Assembly (NCBI GenBank): GCA_945885475.1
Contig: CAMCYR010000016.1
Span: forward strand, 1-59,229
Direction of reading: 5' to 3'
Length of the DNA stretch: 59,229 nt
Source of the DNA: Chitinophaga pinensis
GTDB lineage: Bacteria; Bacteroidota; Bacteroidia; 2-12-FULL-35-15
The number at the start of each line of letters is the position of its first letter. The first letter of the stretch is position 1. The notes beneath the pieces were generated by a model, which saw only the letters and a program-made list of their open reading frames with translations, ran no database searches and had not been told where the DNA came from. A program made the translations under genes and the position numbers. Positions 24,657 through 33,848 of the stretch are shown here, in pieces.

Positions 24657-25883
24657 ATGCCTATCTCTCCAACAAATAGATCGCTTTCAAAAAAAGTTAA
24701 GGATGTTAAACTTAAATCACTTTTGGAAGTCACAAAGGCTATCAACAATAATTTTTCTACAGATCAACTTCTGCAAATCTTTCAGGAAGTTTTAGAAAAA
24801 GAATTGAACATCGGAAAACTAGTTTTATTCAGCAATGAAAATGACAACTGGAAATGTCTCTTAAAATATGGTGTTGGTCAAGAATACAACGATATTAATG
24901 TTGAACGCGATCTACTATCGATCACAGAAATTGGCACAATCAATTTTTCACAAAAAAGATTAAACAAGGCATTTGAAATAGTTATTCCTGTTTTTCATAA
25001 ATCGCAATCCTTAGCATACTTGCTTATCGGTGATTTAGAAGATACAGTTGAAGTGAGTCCAGCAATTAAACATTTACCGTTTGTTCAAACCCTCACGAGT
25101 ATCATTGTTGTTGCTATTGAGAACAAAAAACTTGCACGTGATACGATTCGCCAGGCGGCAATGAGAAAAGAGTTGGAACTGGCTTCTGAAATGCAATCAA
25201 TGCTTTTTCCAAGCAAATTACCACGCGACAATAATATTGATACTGCAGCATTTTATCTTCCTCACCAGCAGGTGGGTGGCGACTATTACGACTTTATTTG
25301 GCTGAATGAGAATGAATGTGCCTTTTGTGTGGCGGATGTGTCGGGTAAGGGAGTTGCTGCAGCATTATTAATGTCAAATTTTCAGGCAAATTTACGTGTG
25401 CTATTTCACCATACCGATTCTTTAACTGAACTGGTAAGGGAACTGAATACAAAGGTCATGGCAAATGCAAAAGGTGAAAAATTCATCACTCTTTTTATTG
25501 CAAAATATAACATCGTTACACGTACACTAACATACGTAAATGCTGCACATAATCCTCCTTTATTGGCTGTAGGAAACTCTTTGAGCACATTAAAAATAGG
25601 CTGTACAGGTTTAGGGATGTTTGACGAAATAGAAAAGATAAAAGAAGGTATCGTAAATATTTCTCCGGGAACTACAATCGTTTGTTATACTGATGGATTA
25701 ACGGAATTGGAAAACGACAAAGGAGATGATTTCGGAATTGACTCCTTAAAAGAACTGCTCCGTAAAAATCCAACATTAAATATGATGGAGTTGAATACGT
25801 TAATTATGGAAACGGTCATGAACTACAAACAAAGCCGTCCCTACATTGATGACATTGCCTTATTTTGCATGAAGGTATTCTGA
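24657..25883 (+). CDS. GAF-like domain plus SpoIIE/RsbU-type PP2C serine phosphatase
   Basis: A 408-residue regulator. The first 170 residues look like a GAF sensory domain (LLEVTKAINNNFSTDQLLQI...). A short helix (RKELELASEMQSMLFPSKLP) leads into the phosphatase domain: GGDYYDFIW with metal-binding Asp, FCVADVSGKGVAAALLM, YVNAAHNPPLL, VCYTDGLTE and DDIALFCMK, all in the PP2C order. Proteins of this type act in partner-switching pathways by dephosphorylating an anti-sigma antagonist, but no such partner is in the window. It is convergent with the polysaccharide cluster. Confidence 0.9.
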   Translation: MPISPTNRSLSKKVKDVKLKSLLEVTKAINNNFSTDQLLQIFQEVLEKELNIGKLVLFSNENDNWKCLLKYGVGQEYNDINVERDLLSITEIGTINFSQKRLNKAFEIVIPVFHKSQSLAYLLIGDLEDTVEVSPAIKHLPFVQTLTSIIVVAIENKKLARDTIRQAAMRKELELASEMQSMLFPSKLPRDNNIDTAAFYLPHQQVGGDYYDFIWLNENECAFCVADVSGKGVAAALLMSNFQANLRVLFHHTDSLTELVRELNTKVMANAKGEKFITLFIAKYNIVTRTLTYVNAAHNPPLLAVGNSLSTLKIGCTGLGMFDEIEKIKEGIVNISPGTTIVCYTDGLTELENDKGDDFGIDSLKELLRKNPTLNMMELNTLIMETVMNYKQSRPYIDDIALFCMKVF

Positions 25884-25907
25884 TTCAATCACTCCCCAGC
25901 ATAAAAA

Positions 25908-25915
25908 TATATTTG
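25908..25915 (+). promoter_or_regulatory. orphan -7 box in the convergent gap
   Basis: TATATTTG at a position where no gene follows on the plus strand; only a 7-codon frame (starting ATG TCG GAG) lies downstream before the end of the convergent gene. It may be chance in AT-rich DNA, a small RNA promoter, or a relic. Confidence 0.2.
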
Positions 25916-26041
25916 CACTTTGAGGATCAAAAAAAATTCTTTCAAGAAAAGAAAGGACGAGAGCTTATGTCGGAGAACATAATCACATAAAATCACTGTG
26001 AATATCCTTTTGAATAATAGTCAGCAAACCGCTGCTATAAA

Positions 26042-27472
26042 CTAAGTAACATCTTCAGACTTTCTCTTATGGTATAGATCTATAGCAACAAGCATAGCTA
26101 CAAATCCCCAGAAAGGAACAGATGCTTTATCGGTGTCAAGAAAGTTATTTAATCCTCCGTGAACGATGTATGTTATGAAGCCCAATATGATTACTAGTAC
26201 CATTTTCTTTGTTTCATTTTCGGTAAGGGTGTAATAAAGCCTGAAACCTGTTGCAAGCACACAAATAATGATGGAGATAAATGTGAGCGCACCCAAAACA
26301 CCCGATTCACACAATGGACCAATATATTCGCTGTGTGCATTACCTTTATCGCCCATGTTAGTACTGATAATTGTTTTTTCGTGAGCATGCTGAAAAGGAG
26401 CATATTCAAAACTATAAGTTCCTGGTCCCCATCCGAGAATGGGACGCTCCTGAAACATTCTGAAAGCTGCATTCCATCGATTCAAACGCTCCAGATTAGA
26501 AGCATCGGTAGATATATTAGAAATAGATTCGATGTGTTTGTCAAAGTCCTGTGAAGCATCCTGACGATTTTTCTCCAACCTCATTACAATTTCAGTCTGA
26601 TAAACAAACGCTAAGGTACATGCAGAAAGAAAAATGATCAGTACATTCCTAAACCTGATACGCAAAAGTAAAACAACATATGCTATCAAAGCAACAGCTA
26701 GACTGACCCATGCAGCCCGAGTGTATGAAAAAATAAGCGCGACAATGAACAAAACTAAAAACAAGGATGCGGCAAACTTAACGCTAGCACTGTATTTTTT
26801 ATTCATTGTAAAAAAGAACAAAACAGGTAAAAACATAGCCAGCATGGCACCATATATAGTATGATCATTATAAAAGGGTGACATGATATAATTTGCGATC
26901 TGCTCATCAAAATTAACTAAGGCGTGACTATACAAGGTGTATATAATAATGATTGAAAAGGAAATAATATACAGCCAAATGAATATTTTAATGTTGCTGA
27001 ATTTCTTAAAAAGTTGTGTTGCTAAAAAATAAAAGGTAATAACAAACCACAACCTGGAGATCAAGAATTTGAAGGATACAATTGGAATGTCACTCGTTAT
27101 AGAGGTAATAAACAACCAAACTAAATTAATTAAAATAGCGATTGTGATGGGATGCTTCAGTAATTTCACATCTAGCGTATTGCTATGCAATTGTTTGAAA
27201 ATAAATACCATCATAATTCCGAATATGATTGGCTCGGTTGGCAAACTAAGTCCCAATCCGCCATCAATATTTTGAAGATTAATTGCCAGCGGTGTTAGAA
27301 AAACGACAAACAAGATTAATTTATCTAAGGAAAAAAGGGCGAGTAAAAGAATAAGTACTGCAGCAGGAAAAAGATTGAAATAATAAAACTCAAAAAAGGT
27401 ACATACCGCGTTAATCAGTATGAAAGCGATACTTAAGGCATAAACCCATTTGATATTTTTCTGATCTACCAA
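26042..27472 (-). CDS. O-antigen ligase / polysaccharide polymerase family protein (Wzy/WaaL-like)
   Basis: A 476-residue inner-membrane protein with about 11-12 hydrophobic segments. The large periplasmic loop near residues 310-380 contains AAFRMFQERPILGWGPGTY and NAHSEYIGPLCESG, the conserved Arg/His motif region of the Wzy_C/O-antigen ligase family. It either polymerises repeat units or ligates the glycan to its carrier; sequence cannot decide. It ends the cluster and follows the second Wzz gene by 8 bases. Confidence 0.85.
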   Translation of the reverse strand: MVDQKNIKWVYALSIAFILINAVCTFFEFYYFNLFPAAVLILLLALFSLDKLILFVVFLTPLAINLQNIDGGLGLSLPTEPIIFGIMMVFIFKQLHSNTLDVKLLKHPITIAILINLVWLFITSITSDIPIVSFKFLISRLWFVITFYFLATQLFKKFSNIKIFIWLYIISFSIIIIYTLYSHALVNFDEQIANYIMSPFYNDHTIYGAMLAMFLPVLFFFTMNKKYSASVKFAASLFLVLFIVALIFSYTRAAWVSLAVALIAYVVLLLRIRFRNVLIIFLSACTLAFVYQTEIVMRLEKNRQDASQDFDKHIESISNISTDASNLERLNRWNAAFRMFQERPILGWGPGTYSFEYAPFQHAHEKTIISTNMGDKGNAHSEYIGPLCESGVLGALTFISIIICVLATGFRLYYTLTENETKKMVLVIILGFITYIVHGGLNNFLDTDKASVPFWGFVAMLVAIDLYHKRKSEDVT

Positions 27473-27480
27473 TTTCGGAA

Positions 27481-28476
27481 TTATTTTTTTCTATTATCTA
27501 AAAGCAAAAGCAAAACAAAAAGAAATAAGTTTGCAGATATCACAGAAGCTAAAACGATCAACCAACGAACAGGGTAAGCTTTTTTAAACGATGGCGTTGG
27601 ATTGGTAATAATATTCGCATACGTAAGCTGCTTGTTTAGATCTTTTAGAACAACATCGTATTCAATTTTCGTTTCATTATAACTCTTTAATAATGCATCT
27701 AAGGTGTTATTCAGCTCATAGTATTCCCCACCTTTTTCTTCAAGGTTTCGCATCATCGCGTCAATTTCTTTCAGATTTCTTCCACCGGCACCTACCGCTT
27801 TCAAATAGCTTTTTGTCACTTCTTTTGCTTGTATTTTGTAATCAAAAAGCTGATACTTCACTCTAAATTCATGCAATCGGTTATCGATCGAATCGATGGT
27901 ATGTTTTTTAAGATCAAGTTGACTTTTTACAACCACTTCTACTTCTTTTGTTTTGTTTCTTTGCAATGCTCTTGCTTTCAAGTTCATCGCATTGATAATT
28001 TCTATAACAATATCAGCAGCTCTTTTCGGATCCTCATCCAATACAGTAATTTCAATAGACTCGAATTGTGTTCTGCTTATTTCAACATTCGACTGGTATA
28101 CTGAGGCCATTTTAACCGGCGCTGTTGGATCCAACGTATCGATTTTGTAGCATTTATACAGATTAAATTTCTGAACGACAGCATTACGAATGTCAGTTGA
28201 ACCAAGTAATTGCAACATTTGTTCTGAGGTACTTTCCTCGCTATATGGTGTTATATTTGAAGGGTAAATAATTGCAAAAGACTTAAACTTTGGTTTGATG
28301 AACCATTCACTTGAAAAAAGAGCAGCTACAAGAATGGCAAAAACAGATACGACCGCAAAATGAATTTTCCTTTTGTTAATCAACCTGATGAAGTTAAAAC
28401 TGCTTTCAGTGTATTCTTGCATTGTATTGTTATTATTTGTGGTTATAGTTTTTAAAATATTGCTTTTATTTGTCAA
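27481..28476 (-). CDS. Wzz-family chain-length determinant protein (second copy)
   Basis: A 331-residue inner-membrane protein. A hydrophobic helix at about residues 38-58 (HFAVVSVFAILVAALFSS) and one near the C-terminus (WLIVLASVISANLFLFVLLLLL) flank a periplasmic coiled-coil region rich in Lys and Glu. The conserved Pro motif before the last helix (KKAYPVRWLIVL) is nearly the same as in the neighbouring Wzz-like protein. Translation could begin at 28476 or at ATG 28422, which gives MQEYTESSF and a shorter N-tail. It probably sets glycan chain length together with the Wzy-like protein. No tyrosine kinase domain is fused. Confidence 0.8.
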   Translation of the reverse strand: MTNKSNILKTITTNNNNTMQEYTESSFNFIRLINKRKIHFAVVSVFAILVAALFSSEWFIKPKFKSFAIIYPSNITPYSEESTSEQMLQLLGSTDIRNAVVQKFNLYKCYKIDTLDPTAPVKMASVYQSNVEISRTQFESIEITVLDEDPKRAADIVIEIINAMNLKARALQRNKTKEVEVVVKSQLDLKKHTIDSIDNRLHEFRVKYQLFDYKIQAKEVTKSYLKAVGAGGRNLKEIDAMMRNLEEKGGEYYELNNTLDALLKSYNETKIEYDVVLKDLNKQLTYANIITNPTPSFKKAYPVRWLIVLASVISANLFLFVLLLLLDNRKK

Positions 28477-28530
28477 CTGGTTTCCGATTACTTTTGATTT
28501 AGAAGGCCTTACAAAAGAAGGAATCTGTAT

Positions 28531-29571
28531 TCATGCAGACTTAGTATCAGAAGTGACTTCCGTTTTGATCTGCTTAATGTTTTCAAGCAGCAATATTGCA
28601 ATGATTGCAGCAAGAATCGTTGCAAAAGTAGAAACAACAACAATAATCCAACGGACAGGATACGATTTTTTTTCTGCAGGGAATGCGCTACTGACAATGA
28701 ATTTCTGAGGAAGAACTTCAGTAGCATCCACTTTAACCTCTTCATATTTAGTTTTAAGCAAATTCAATTGCTTCCGTTGCATATATAAATTCTCCCGCAA
28801 AGAGACATACGCACCGCCATACTCACCGATAATTTTCAATTGCTGCTCCAACAATTTCATCGCACGCTGGTCACCTTTCGACATCGCAATAGCGTATTGT
28901 TCGCTCGTTACTTCCGATTGAGATTCGTAATCATAAATACCATAACTATTGATTATTTTCATAGAATCGATTCCTCGTTTTACATCTTCCACTTTTTGAA
29001 AGTACTCCTGCTCTACAATTTTTAACGAACGTAAAGCTCTGTCGCGTTGAATGCGGATCTTTGATGAGTCATGCAATGCAGCTATGTCATTTGCGATCAC
29101 CGCTGCCAATTCTGGATCACCATCCATCACTTCTATCTTCACGGACATATATTCGGTCCGCTTAAAAGAAATATTACTTTGGTACTCATCAAATAATTTG
29201 GTACGTTTAAATTTGTCTGTTGAATCAATTCCGTAGTGTGCCATAAGATTATACTTTTCACACACTTTTGTTCTGATCTCATCTGAATTGAGGATCTGGA
29301 GCATTTGTTCTGCTTCTTCTTCTTCACCAAACTGAAGCACATCCTCCTGCTTCACATTATTTTCGGTTAATAAGGCCTTAGAGATGGAGTTGGTAGTAGC
29401 TGGGAATAAAATAACGGTTGATTTATATTTTTCTTTTATCGTTAAAGCAACAATACTAGATAGAATAAATGCAGCCAAACCAACTAAAATCAATGGCTTA
29501 CGCCATTTATAAATAAAATACAATACGTTTAATGAATTAAAGTCTGCAGTCGCTTGAACGTTCTTGTCCAT
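28531..29571 (-). CDS. Wzz-family chain-length determinant protein (first copy)
   Basis: A 346-residue inner-membrane protein with N-terminal (PLILVGLAAFILSSIVALTI) and C-terminal helices around a periplasmic helical domain. It shares with the next gene the QMLQ(I/L)L segment, the 'DEYQSN' region and the final PVRW motif, so the two look like ancient paralogues. A -7 box 33 bases upstream suggests that both Wzz genes and the Wzy-like gene are transcribed from here. Role: polysaccharide chain-length control or scaffold for export. Confidence 0.82.
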   Translation of the reverse strand: MDKNVQATADFNSLNVLYFIYKWRKPLILVGLAAFILSSIVALTIKEKYKSTVILFPATTNSISKALLTENNVKQEDVLQFGEEEEAEQMLQILNSDEIRTKVCEKYNLMAHYGIDSTDKFKRTKLFDEYQSNISFKRTEYMSVKIEVMDGDPELAAVIANDIAALHDSSKIRIQRDRALRSLKIVEQEYFQKVEDVKRGIDSMKIINSYGIYDYESQSEVTSEQYAIAMSKGDQRAMKLLEQQLKIIGEYGGAYVSLRENLYMQRKQLNLLKTKYEEVKVDATEVLPQKFIVSSAFPAEKKSYPVRWIIVVVSTFATILAAIIAILLLENIKQIKTEVTSDTKSA

Positions 29572-29603
29572 TGTGAGTTGGTATAAAGTTTATAAAGGGA
29601 TGA

Positions 29604-29611
29604 CAAAAATA
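29604..29611 (-). promoter_or_regulatory. -7 box of the wzz-wzz-wzy-like genes
   Basis: TATTTTTG on the minus strand, 32 bases before the ATG at 29571. Confidence 0.4.
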
Positions 29612-29645
29612 GAAAAAAATGGCAATCTGCCCAATTTTAAGAGGC

Positions 29646-31118
29646 TTATCCGTATTTAAGAAGGCGAAACATCGATTTTATACTGACAATTCCGGTAATA
29701 AAAGCCCATAAGCCACAAGCTACAACCATTATACAAAAATTAACCATCCAATCGAAATGAAGCATTTTTGAACCGTAATTGATGGCAATAACACCTACCA
29801 AAAAGGTTAAAAAGATATTGATCAAACGATAATTCACTTTAAATTTAAAGATCTTTTGCACAATGGCCACCTGAATCATAGCGGTTAAAAACTGAGTGAA
29901 CATACTCGAAATAGCAGATCCGAAAGCTTCGAATTTTTGAATTAATATATAATTTAAAATGATATTCAGGACCATTCCACAAGCAGCCATATAATTCAAT
30001 TGCCTCATATTTCCATTGGCAGTTAATAAAGTTCCGAAAATATAAGTTGTAGAAATAGCAACAAAACTTAGCATTAATAGTCCGAATATCCTAGAAGATT
30101 GCTGTAAATGAAGGGCATATACCGCTGCTGTTTCATTTACATGAATTGGATACAGCTTCCCGATCAATTCAGTATTATAAAACATACACCCAACAGCAAT
30201 TACAATTGCAGGAGTTAAAAGAAGGGTACTGATTAGCTTTACTAAAGACTCAACAGACTCTTTTTGCTTCAGCATTCGGGAAAATACGGGCAGAAGCACT
30301 CCAGCTACTATAAAAGCGATCATGTTTGTGGCATCCAAGATCCTGAAACCTTGAGCATATATACCGGATTGCACATCACCATTAGGGAGCATCCGTTCAA
30401 TCATAACAGAATCGATCCGATTGTAGAACGACATCAACAAAGTAAGAATGGCAAAAGGAAAGCTCTTTTTCAAAATCATCAATGAAAAAGGCCAGTTCCA
30501 GCTCAATTTAAATGAATGTGTTTTTCTGACAATGATTAAAAACGCAACAGTGGCTGTTATCAGGCAAGAACATGTTTGCGCGTAAACAAAATACATGATT
30601 CCATTTTCGGAATAAAAAATGCCCGAATTCAGCATAAAAACACCCGCTACGATCAATATTGACCGATCCAATACCGAAATCAATCCATCCGTTTTAAACA
30701 AATGTAAAGCAGCTAAATTCGATCGTAAATAATTTATAAAAAAAAGCAGGAACATGTTAAAACCCTGTATGAGCAATAATTTCATTAAGCGGGAATCGTA
30801 CCCAATCATCAATCCCGCTAATACAACAATAATAATATAAATGACTGCGAGGATTAACTTTAAAGTAAACAGACTAGAGAAGTGCTTTGTAAATAGATGT
30901 GAATTTTGCGCGATATTCTTATTATTGAAATTAGTGATCCCGAAATCGAGAAGAATCGTTAAAAGAAAAGAAAAATTAAAAATTGCGAAGTAAATACCAT
31001 ATGCAGCAGTACCTACCTGCTCCTGAACAGCCTTCTCAATGCCAAAAACATAAATTGGCTTGATCAGAAGATTCAAAAATAAAATTAAACCTAAATTGGT
31101 TAAAAATTTCTTTTGCAT
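29646..31118 (-). CDS. oligosaccharide flippase family protein (Wzx-like)
   Basis: A 490-residue membrane protein with about 14 hydrophobic segments, matching the polysaccharide transporter (PST/MOP) family. Typical features are AAYGIYFAIFNFSFLLTILLD near the start, the basic SFPFAILTLLMSFYNRIDSVMI segment in the middle, and a C-terminal tail of paired helices. These proteins flip lipid-linked repeat units to the periplasmic face. It is 34 bases after the FkbM gene and probably in the same transcript. Confidence 0.88.
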   Translation of the reverse strand: MQKKFLTNLGLILFLNLLIKPIYVFGIEKAVQEQVGTAAYGIYFAIFNFSFLLTILLDFGITNFNNKNIAQNSHLFTKHFSSLFTLKLILAVIYIIIVVLAGLMIGYDSRLMKLLLIQGFNMFLLFFINYLRSNLAALHLFKTDGLISVLDRSILIVAGVFMLNSGIFYSENGIMYFVYAQTCSCLITATVAFLIIVRKTHSFKLSWNWPFSLMILKKSFPFAILTLLMSFYNRIDSVMIERMLPNGDVQSGIYAQGFRILDATNMIAFIVAGVLLPVFSRMLKQKESVESLVKLISTLLLTPAIVIAVGCMFYNTELIGKLYPIHVNETAAVYALHLQQSSRIFGLLMLSFVAISTTYIFGTLLTANGNMRQLNYMAACGMVLNIILNYILIQKFEAFGSAISSMFTQFLTAMIQVAIVQKIFKFKVNYRLINIFLTFLVGVIAINYGSKMLHFDWMVNFCIMVVACGLWAFITGIVSIKSMFRLLKYG

Positions 31119-31152
31119 TCGTTAAAAATAATTTTCACAAGCCGTTGACTGC

Positions 31153-31893
31153 TTATGTATTTGATATAAATATAAAATTTTGTGTCCTGTGCTTCCCCGC
31201 ATCAAACTCAACAGCTTGCTTGTCGACAATCACAATCGTTTTATAATTCAGACTTTTAAACAATTCAAAACATTTCTCCCTGTTTTCATTCTCCCACAAT
31301 TCAGCATAGACAACCGGTCTATTCTTGTCAATCAATTGCTTCGCTCCATCTAAAACAAAGAATTCAAAATTTTCAACATCAATTTTTATTGCACTGATCC
31401 TTTTCGGAGAGCTCAGTAACTCAATCATATTATCGAGCATTCTTAAGGGAACCTGGAAACGCTCTCCTACATTGTTATCGGGTATCGTATCGTGTATAAC
31501 ATGACTTAAACCCTGCATCTTTACGTTGGAAATCAAGGGCATTACCATTTCAACTTCCCCCTCAGCATTGCCCAACGCGACTTCAAAAAGGATCACATTT
31601 TCTAAGTTAAAATACCTGATAATCCTTTTAAATGCTGAAATATTGTGTGGCATCGGCTCAAAACTATAAATAGTTGAACCTTTTACCGTTCTTGCCAAGT
31701 GCACGGTCATAATACCAATATTAGCACCAATATCCAGCACAGCTGTATTGGCAGGGATGAGATGCAAAAACGCAAAAAAGTCTTTCTCATTTTTATCTTT
31801 TCTCAAAGTAAGTATCTTATAAAGAGAAAAAATGAAAAGGTAGTTTTTAAAGCCTAATAGATTATGCAATATATATTTTACTGTGTTTTTCAT
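31153..31893 (-). CDS. FkbM family SAM-dependent methyltransferase
   Basis: Probably O-methylates a sugar in the polysaccharide made by this cluster. The SAM-binding motif is AVLDIGANIGIMTVHLAR, followed by SFEPMPHNISAFKR and ISAIKIDVENFEFFVLDGAK, which are the FkbM signatures. The start at 31893 (MKNTVKYIL, 246 residues) is preferred; the frame extends to an ATG at 31938 that would almost touch the divergent glycosyltransferase start, so the shared promoter would have no room. Acceptor unknown. Confidence 0.85.
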   Translation of the reverse strand: MKNTVKYILHNLLGFKNYLFIFSLYKILTLRKDKNEKDFFAFLHLIPANTAVLDIGANIGIMTVHLARTVKGSTIYSFEPMPHNISAFKRIIRYFNLENVILFEVALGNAEGEVEMVMPLISNVKMQGLSHVIHDTIPDNNVGERFQVPLRMLDNMIELLSSPKRISAIKIDVENFEFFVLDGAKQLIDKNRPVVYAELWENENREKCFELFKSLNYKTIVIVDKQAVEFDAGKHRTQNFIFISNT

Positions 31894-31941
31894 TCGGGCA
31901 GTAAAAGTATGATTTTTTATGTAAATTCGTTCCTTCAAATC

Positions 31942-33069
31942 ATGGAAATAGTAGTAAATACAAGATTACTTTTAAAAAATAAACTGGAAGGTATTGGTTG
32001 GTTTACGCTTGAGACACTTAAGCGTATTACGAATAATCATCCCGAGCATCATTTCATTTTCCTTTTTGACAGGGATTTTGATGAGGAGTTTATTTTTTCT
32101 GATAACATTACTCCACTCATATTATCCCCCCCGGCAAGACATCCTTTTTTGTTTTATTGGTGGTTCGAATTTTCAGTTGCAAACTTTCTGAACAAATACA
32201 ACCCTGATCTTTTTCTGTCTCCTGACGGCTACCTTTCGCTAAAGGCGAACTGCAAACAGCTGGCTGTGATCCATGATATCAACTTTGAACACCATCCGAA
32301 AGATGTTTCGTGGCTCGTAAGAAAATATTACAAACACTTTTTTCCAAAATTTGCAGGTAAAGCAAGCCGAATAGCAACTGTATCTGAATTTTCAAAAAAG
32401 GATATCACTAACTGTTACAAAATATCCCCCAATAATATTGATGTTGTCTACAATGGATGCAATGAATTGTATAAACCGATTTCCGCGGAGCTTCAAAACG
32501 CTACGAGAAAAATGTTCTCAAAAAATTGCGACTACTTTTTATTTGTTGGTGCGCTTCAGCCCCGAAAAAATATTTCCCGCCTATTTGAAGCCTTTGACAA
32601 GTTTAAAGCGATAGAAAAAAGTGATGTTAAATTAGTGATTGTAGGTGAAAAATACCGATGGACCGCTGAAATAAAAAGCACATACATCAACATGACATTT
32701 AAAGAGGATGTTGTATTTACCGGTCGCTTAAGTACAGAAGACCTGCACCATGTAATCGCATCGGCGCTGGCAATGACCTATATTCCTTACTTTGAAGGAT
32801 TCGGGATTCCAATCATAGAAGCTATGAATTGCGATACACCAGTGATCACCAGTAACATCACATCAATGCCCGAAGTTGCGGGTGATGCTGCGCTATTGGT
32901 GGATCCATTCTCTGTGGATTCTATCAGCAGTGCAATGCTTTATTTATACAAGGATGAAGCGATGCGCAATACTCTGATAGAAAAAGGAAGAACGCGCAAG
33001 CTTGATTTCAGCTGGGATAAAACAGCTCATGCACTCTGGAACAGTATTGAAAAAACAATGTTATCCTGA
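31942..33069 (+). CDS. GT4 family glycosyltransferase
   Basis: A 375-residue retaining glycosyltransferase of the GT-B fold. It has the donor-binding segment [20 protein letters not shown] near residue 205, [17 protein letters not shown], and the E(x)7E motif in [19 protein letters not shown] near 290. The start at 31942 follows from homologues ([10 protein letters not shown]) and a weak TAAATTCG box 20 bases upstream; the frame upstream has no support. It is divergent from FkbM and its stop overlaps the rnhB start (TGATG), so it is translationally coupled with rnhB. Confidence 0.9.
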   Translation: MEIVVNTRLLLKNKLEGIGWFTLETLKRITNNHPEHHFIFLFDRDFDEEFIFSDNITPLILSPPARHPFLFYWWFEFSVANFLNKYNPDLFLSPDGYLSLKANCKQLAVIHDINFEHHPKDVSWLVRKYYKHFFPKFAGKASRIATVSEFSKKDITNCYKISPNNIDVVYNGCNELYKPISAELQNATRKMFSKNCDYFLFVGALQPRKNISRLFEAFDKFKAIEKSDVKLVIVGEKYRWTAEIKSTYINMTFKEDVVFTGRLSTEDLHHVIASALAMTYIPYFEGFGIPIIEAMNCDTPVITSNITSMPEVAGDAALLVDPFSVDSISSAMLYLYKDEAMRNTLIEKGRTRKLDFSWDKTAHALWNSIEKTMLS

Positions 33070-33668
33070 TGCTGAAAAAATATTTAGATAAACTGTTAAT
33101 TGAAGCAGGATGTGATGAAGCTGGCAGAGGTTGTTTAGCAGGACCAGTATATGCCGCTGGAGTTATTCTTCCTAAAAATTTCAGGAACAAATTATTGGAT
33201 GATTCCAAAAAGCTAACTGACAAACAACGAAAAGAACTCCGACCGCTTATTGAAGAAAAAGCAATTTCATGGGCTGTTGGTATTGTAAGCGTTGAAGAAA
33301 TTGATGAGATCAATATTTTAAATGCATCCTTTCTGGCAATGCACCGTGCTGTCGATCAATTGAAGATAATTCCGGAAAGTTTGCTAATAGACGGCAATCG
33401 TTTTAAAAAATATAAAAACATCCCCCATACCTGCATTATTCAAGGAGATGGGAAATATTTAAGCATTGCCGCAGCATCCATACTTGCAAAAACCTATCGT
33501 GATGATCACATGGATGAACTCCATGAGAAATTCCCACAATACGACTGGTTGCACAACAGAGCATATGCAACAGCAAGCCACAGAGCGGCAATTCAAAAAT
33601 ATGGCATTACCGATCATCATCGTAAAAGTTTCAAGCAGTTACCCGATCAGTTAAAAATCGAGTATTAA
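33069..33668 (+). CDS. rnhB: ribonuclease HII
   Basis: Cleaves RNA in RNA-DNA hybrids, including single ribonucleotides in DNA. The 199-residue protein holds the active-site motif [17 protein letters not shown] near residue 14, with Asp and Glu metal ligands, then LLIDGNRF and [17 protein letters not shown]. Length and layout are normal. It starts inside the stop codon of the glycosyltransferase gene, a chance operon with polysaccharide biosynthesis. No terminator is obvious in the 180 bases that follow. Confidence 0.95.
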   Translation: MLKKYLDKLLIEAGCDEAGRGCLAGPVYAAGVILPKNFRNKLLDDSKKLTDKQRKELRPLIEEKAISWAVGIVSVEEIDEINILNASFLAMHRAVDQLKIIPESLLIDGNRFKKYKNIPHTCIIQGDGKYLSIAAASILAKTYRDDHMDELHEKFPQYDWLHNRAYATASHRAAIQKYGITDHHRKSFKQLPDQLKIEY

Positions 33669-33848
33669 AAGAAATAAGTATCCTTCCTGCTCGACCAGTT
33701 CGAAATAATAAAATAAATTGTTATCCATTACAAAGTCATCGCAATGAACTTTCGATTTTACAAGACTGCTTTCAATCCTCAACTGTTAGTAAGTTAAGCA
33801 TCATAATAAACATATACATTAAAGCATTTTCTACTTTCGTATTGAATT

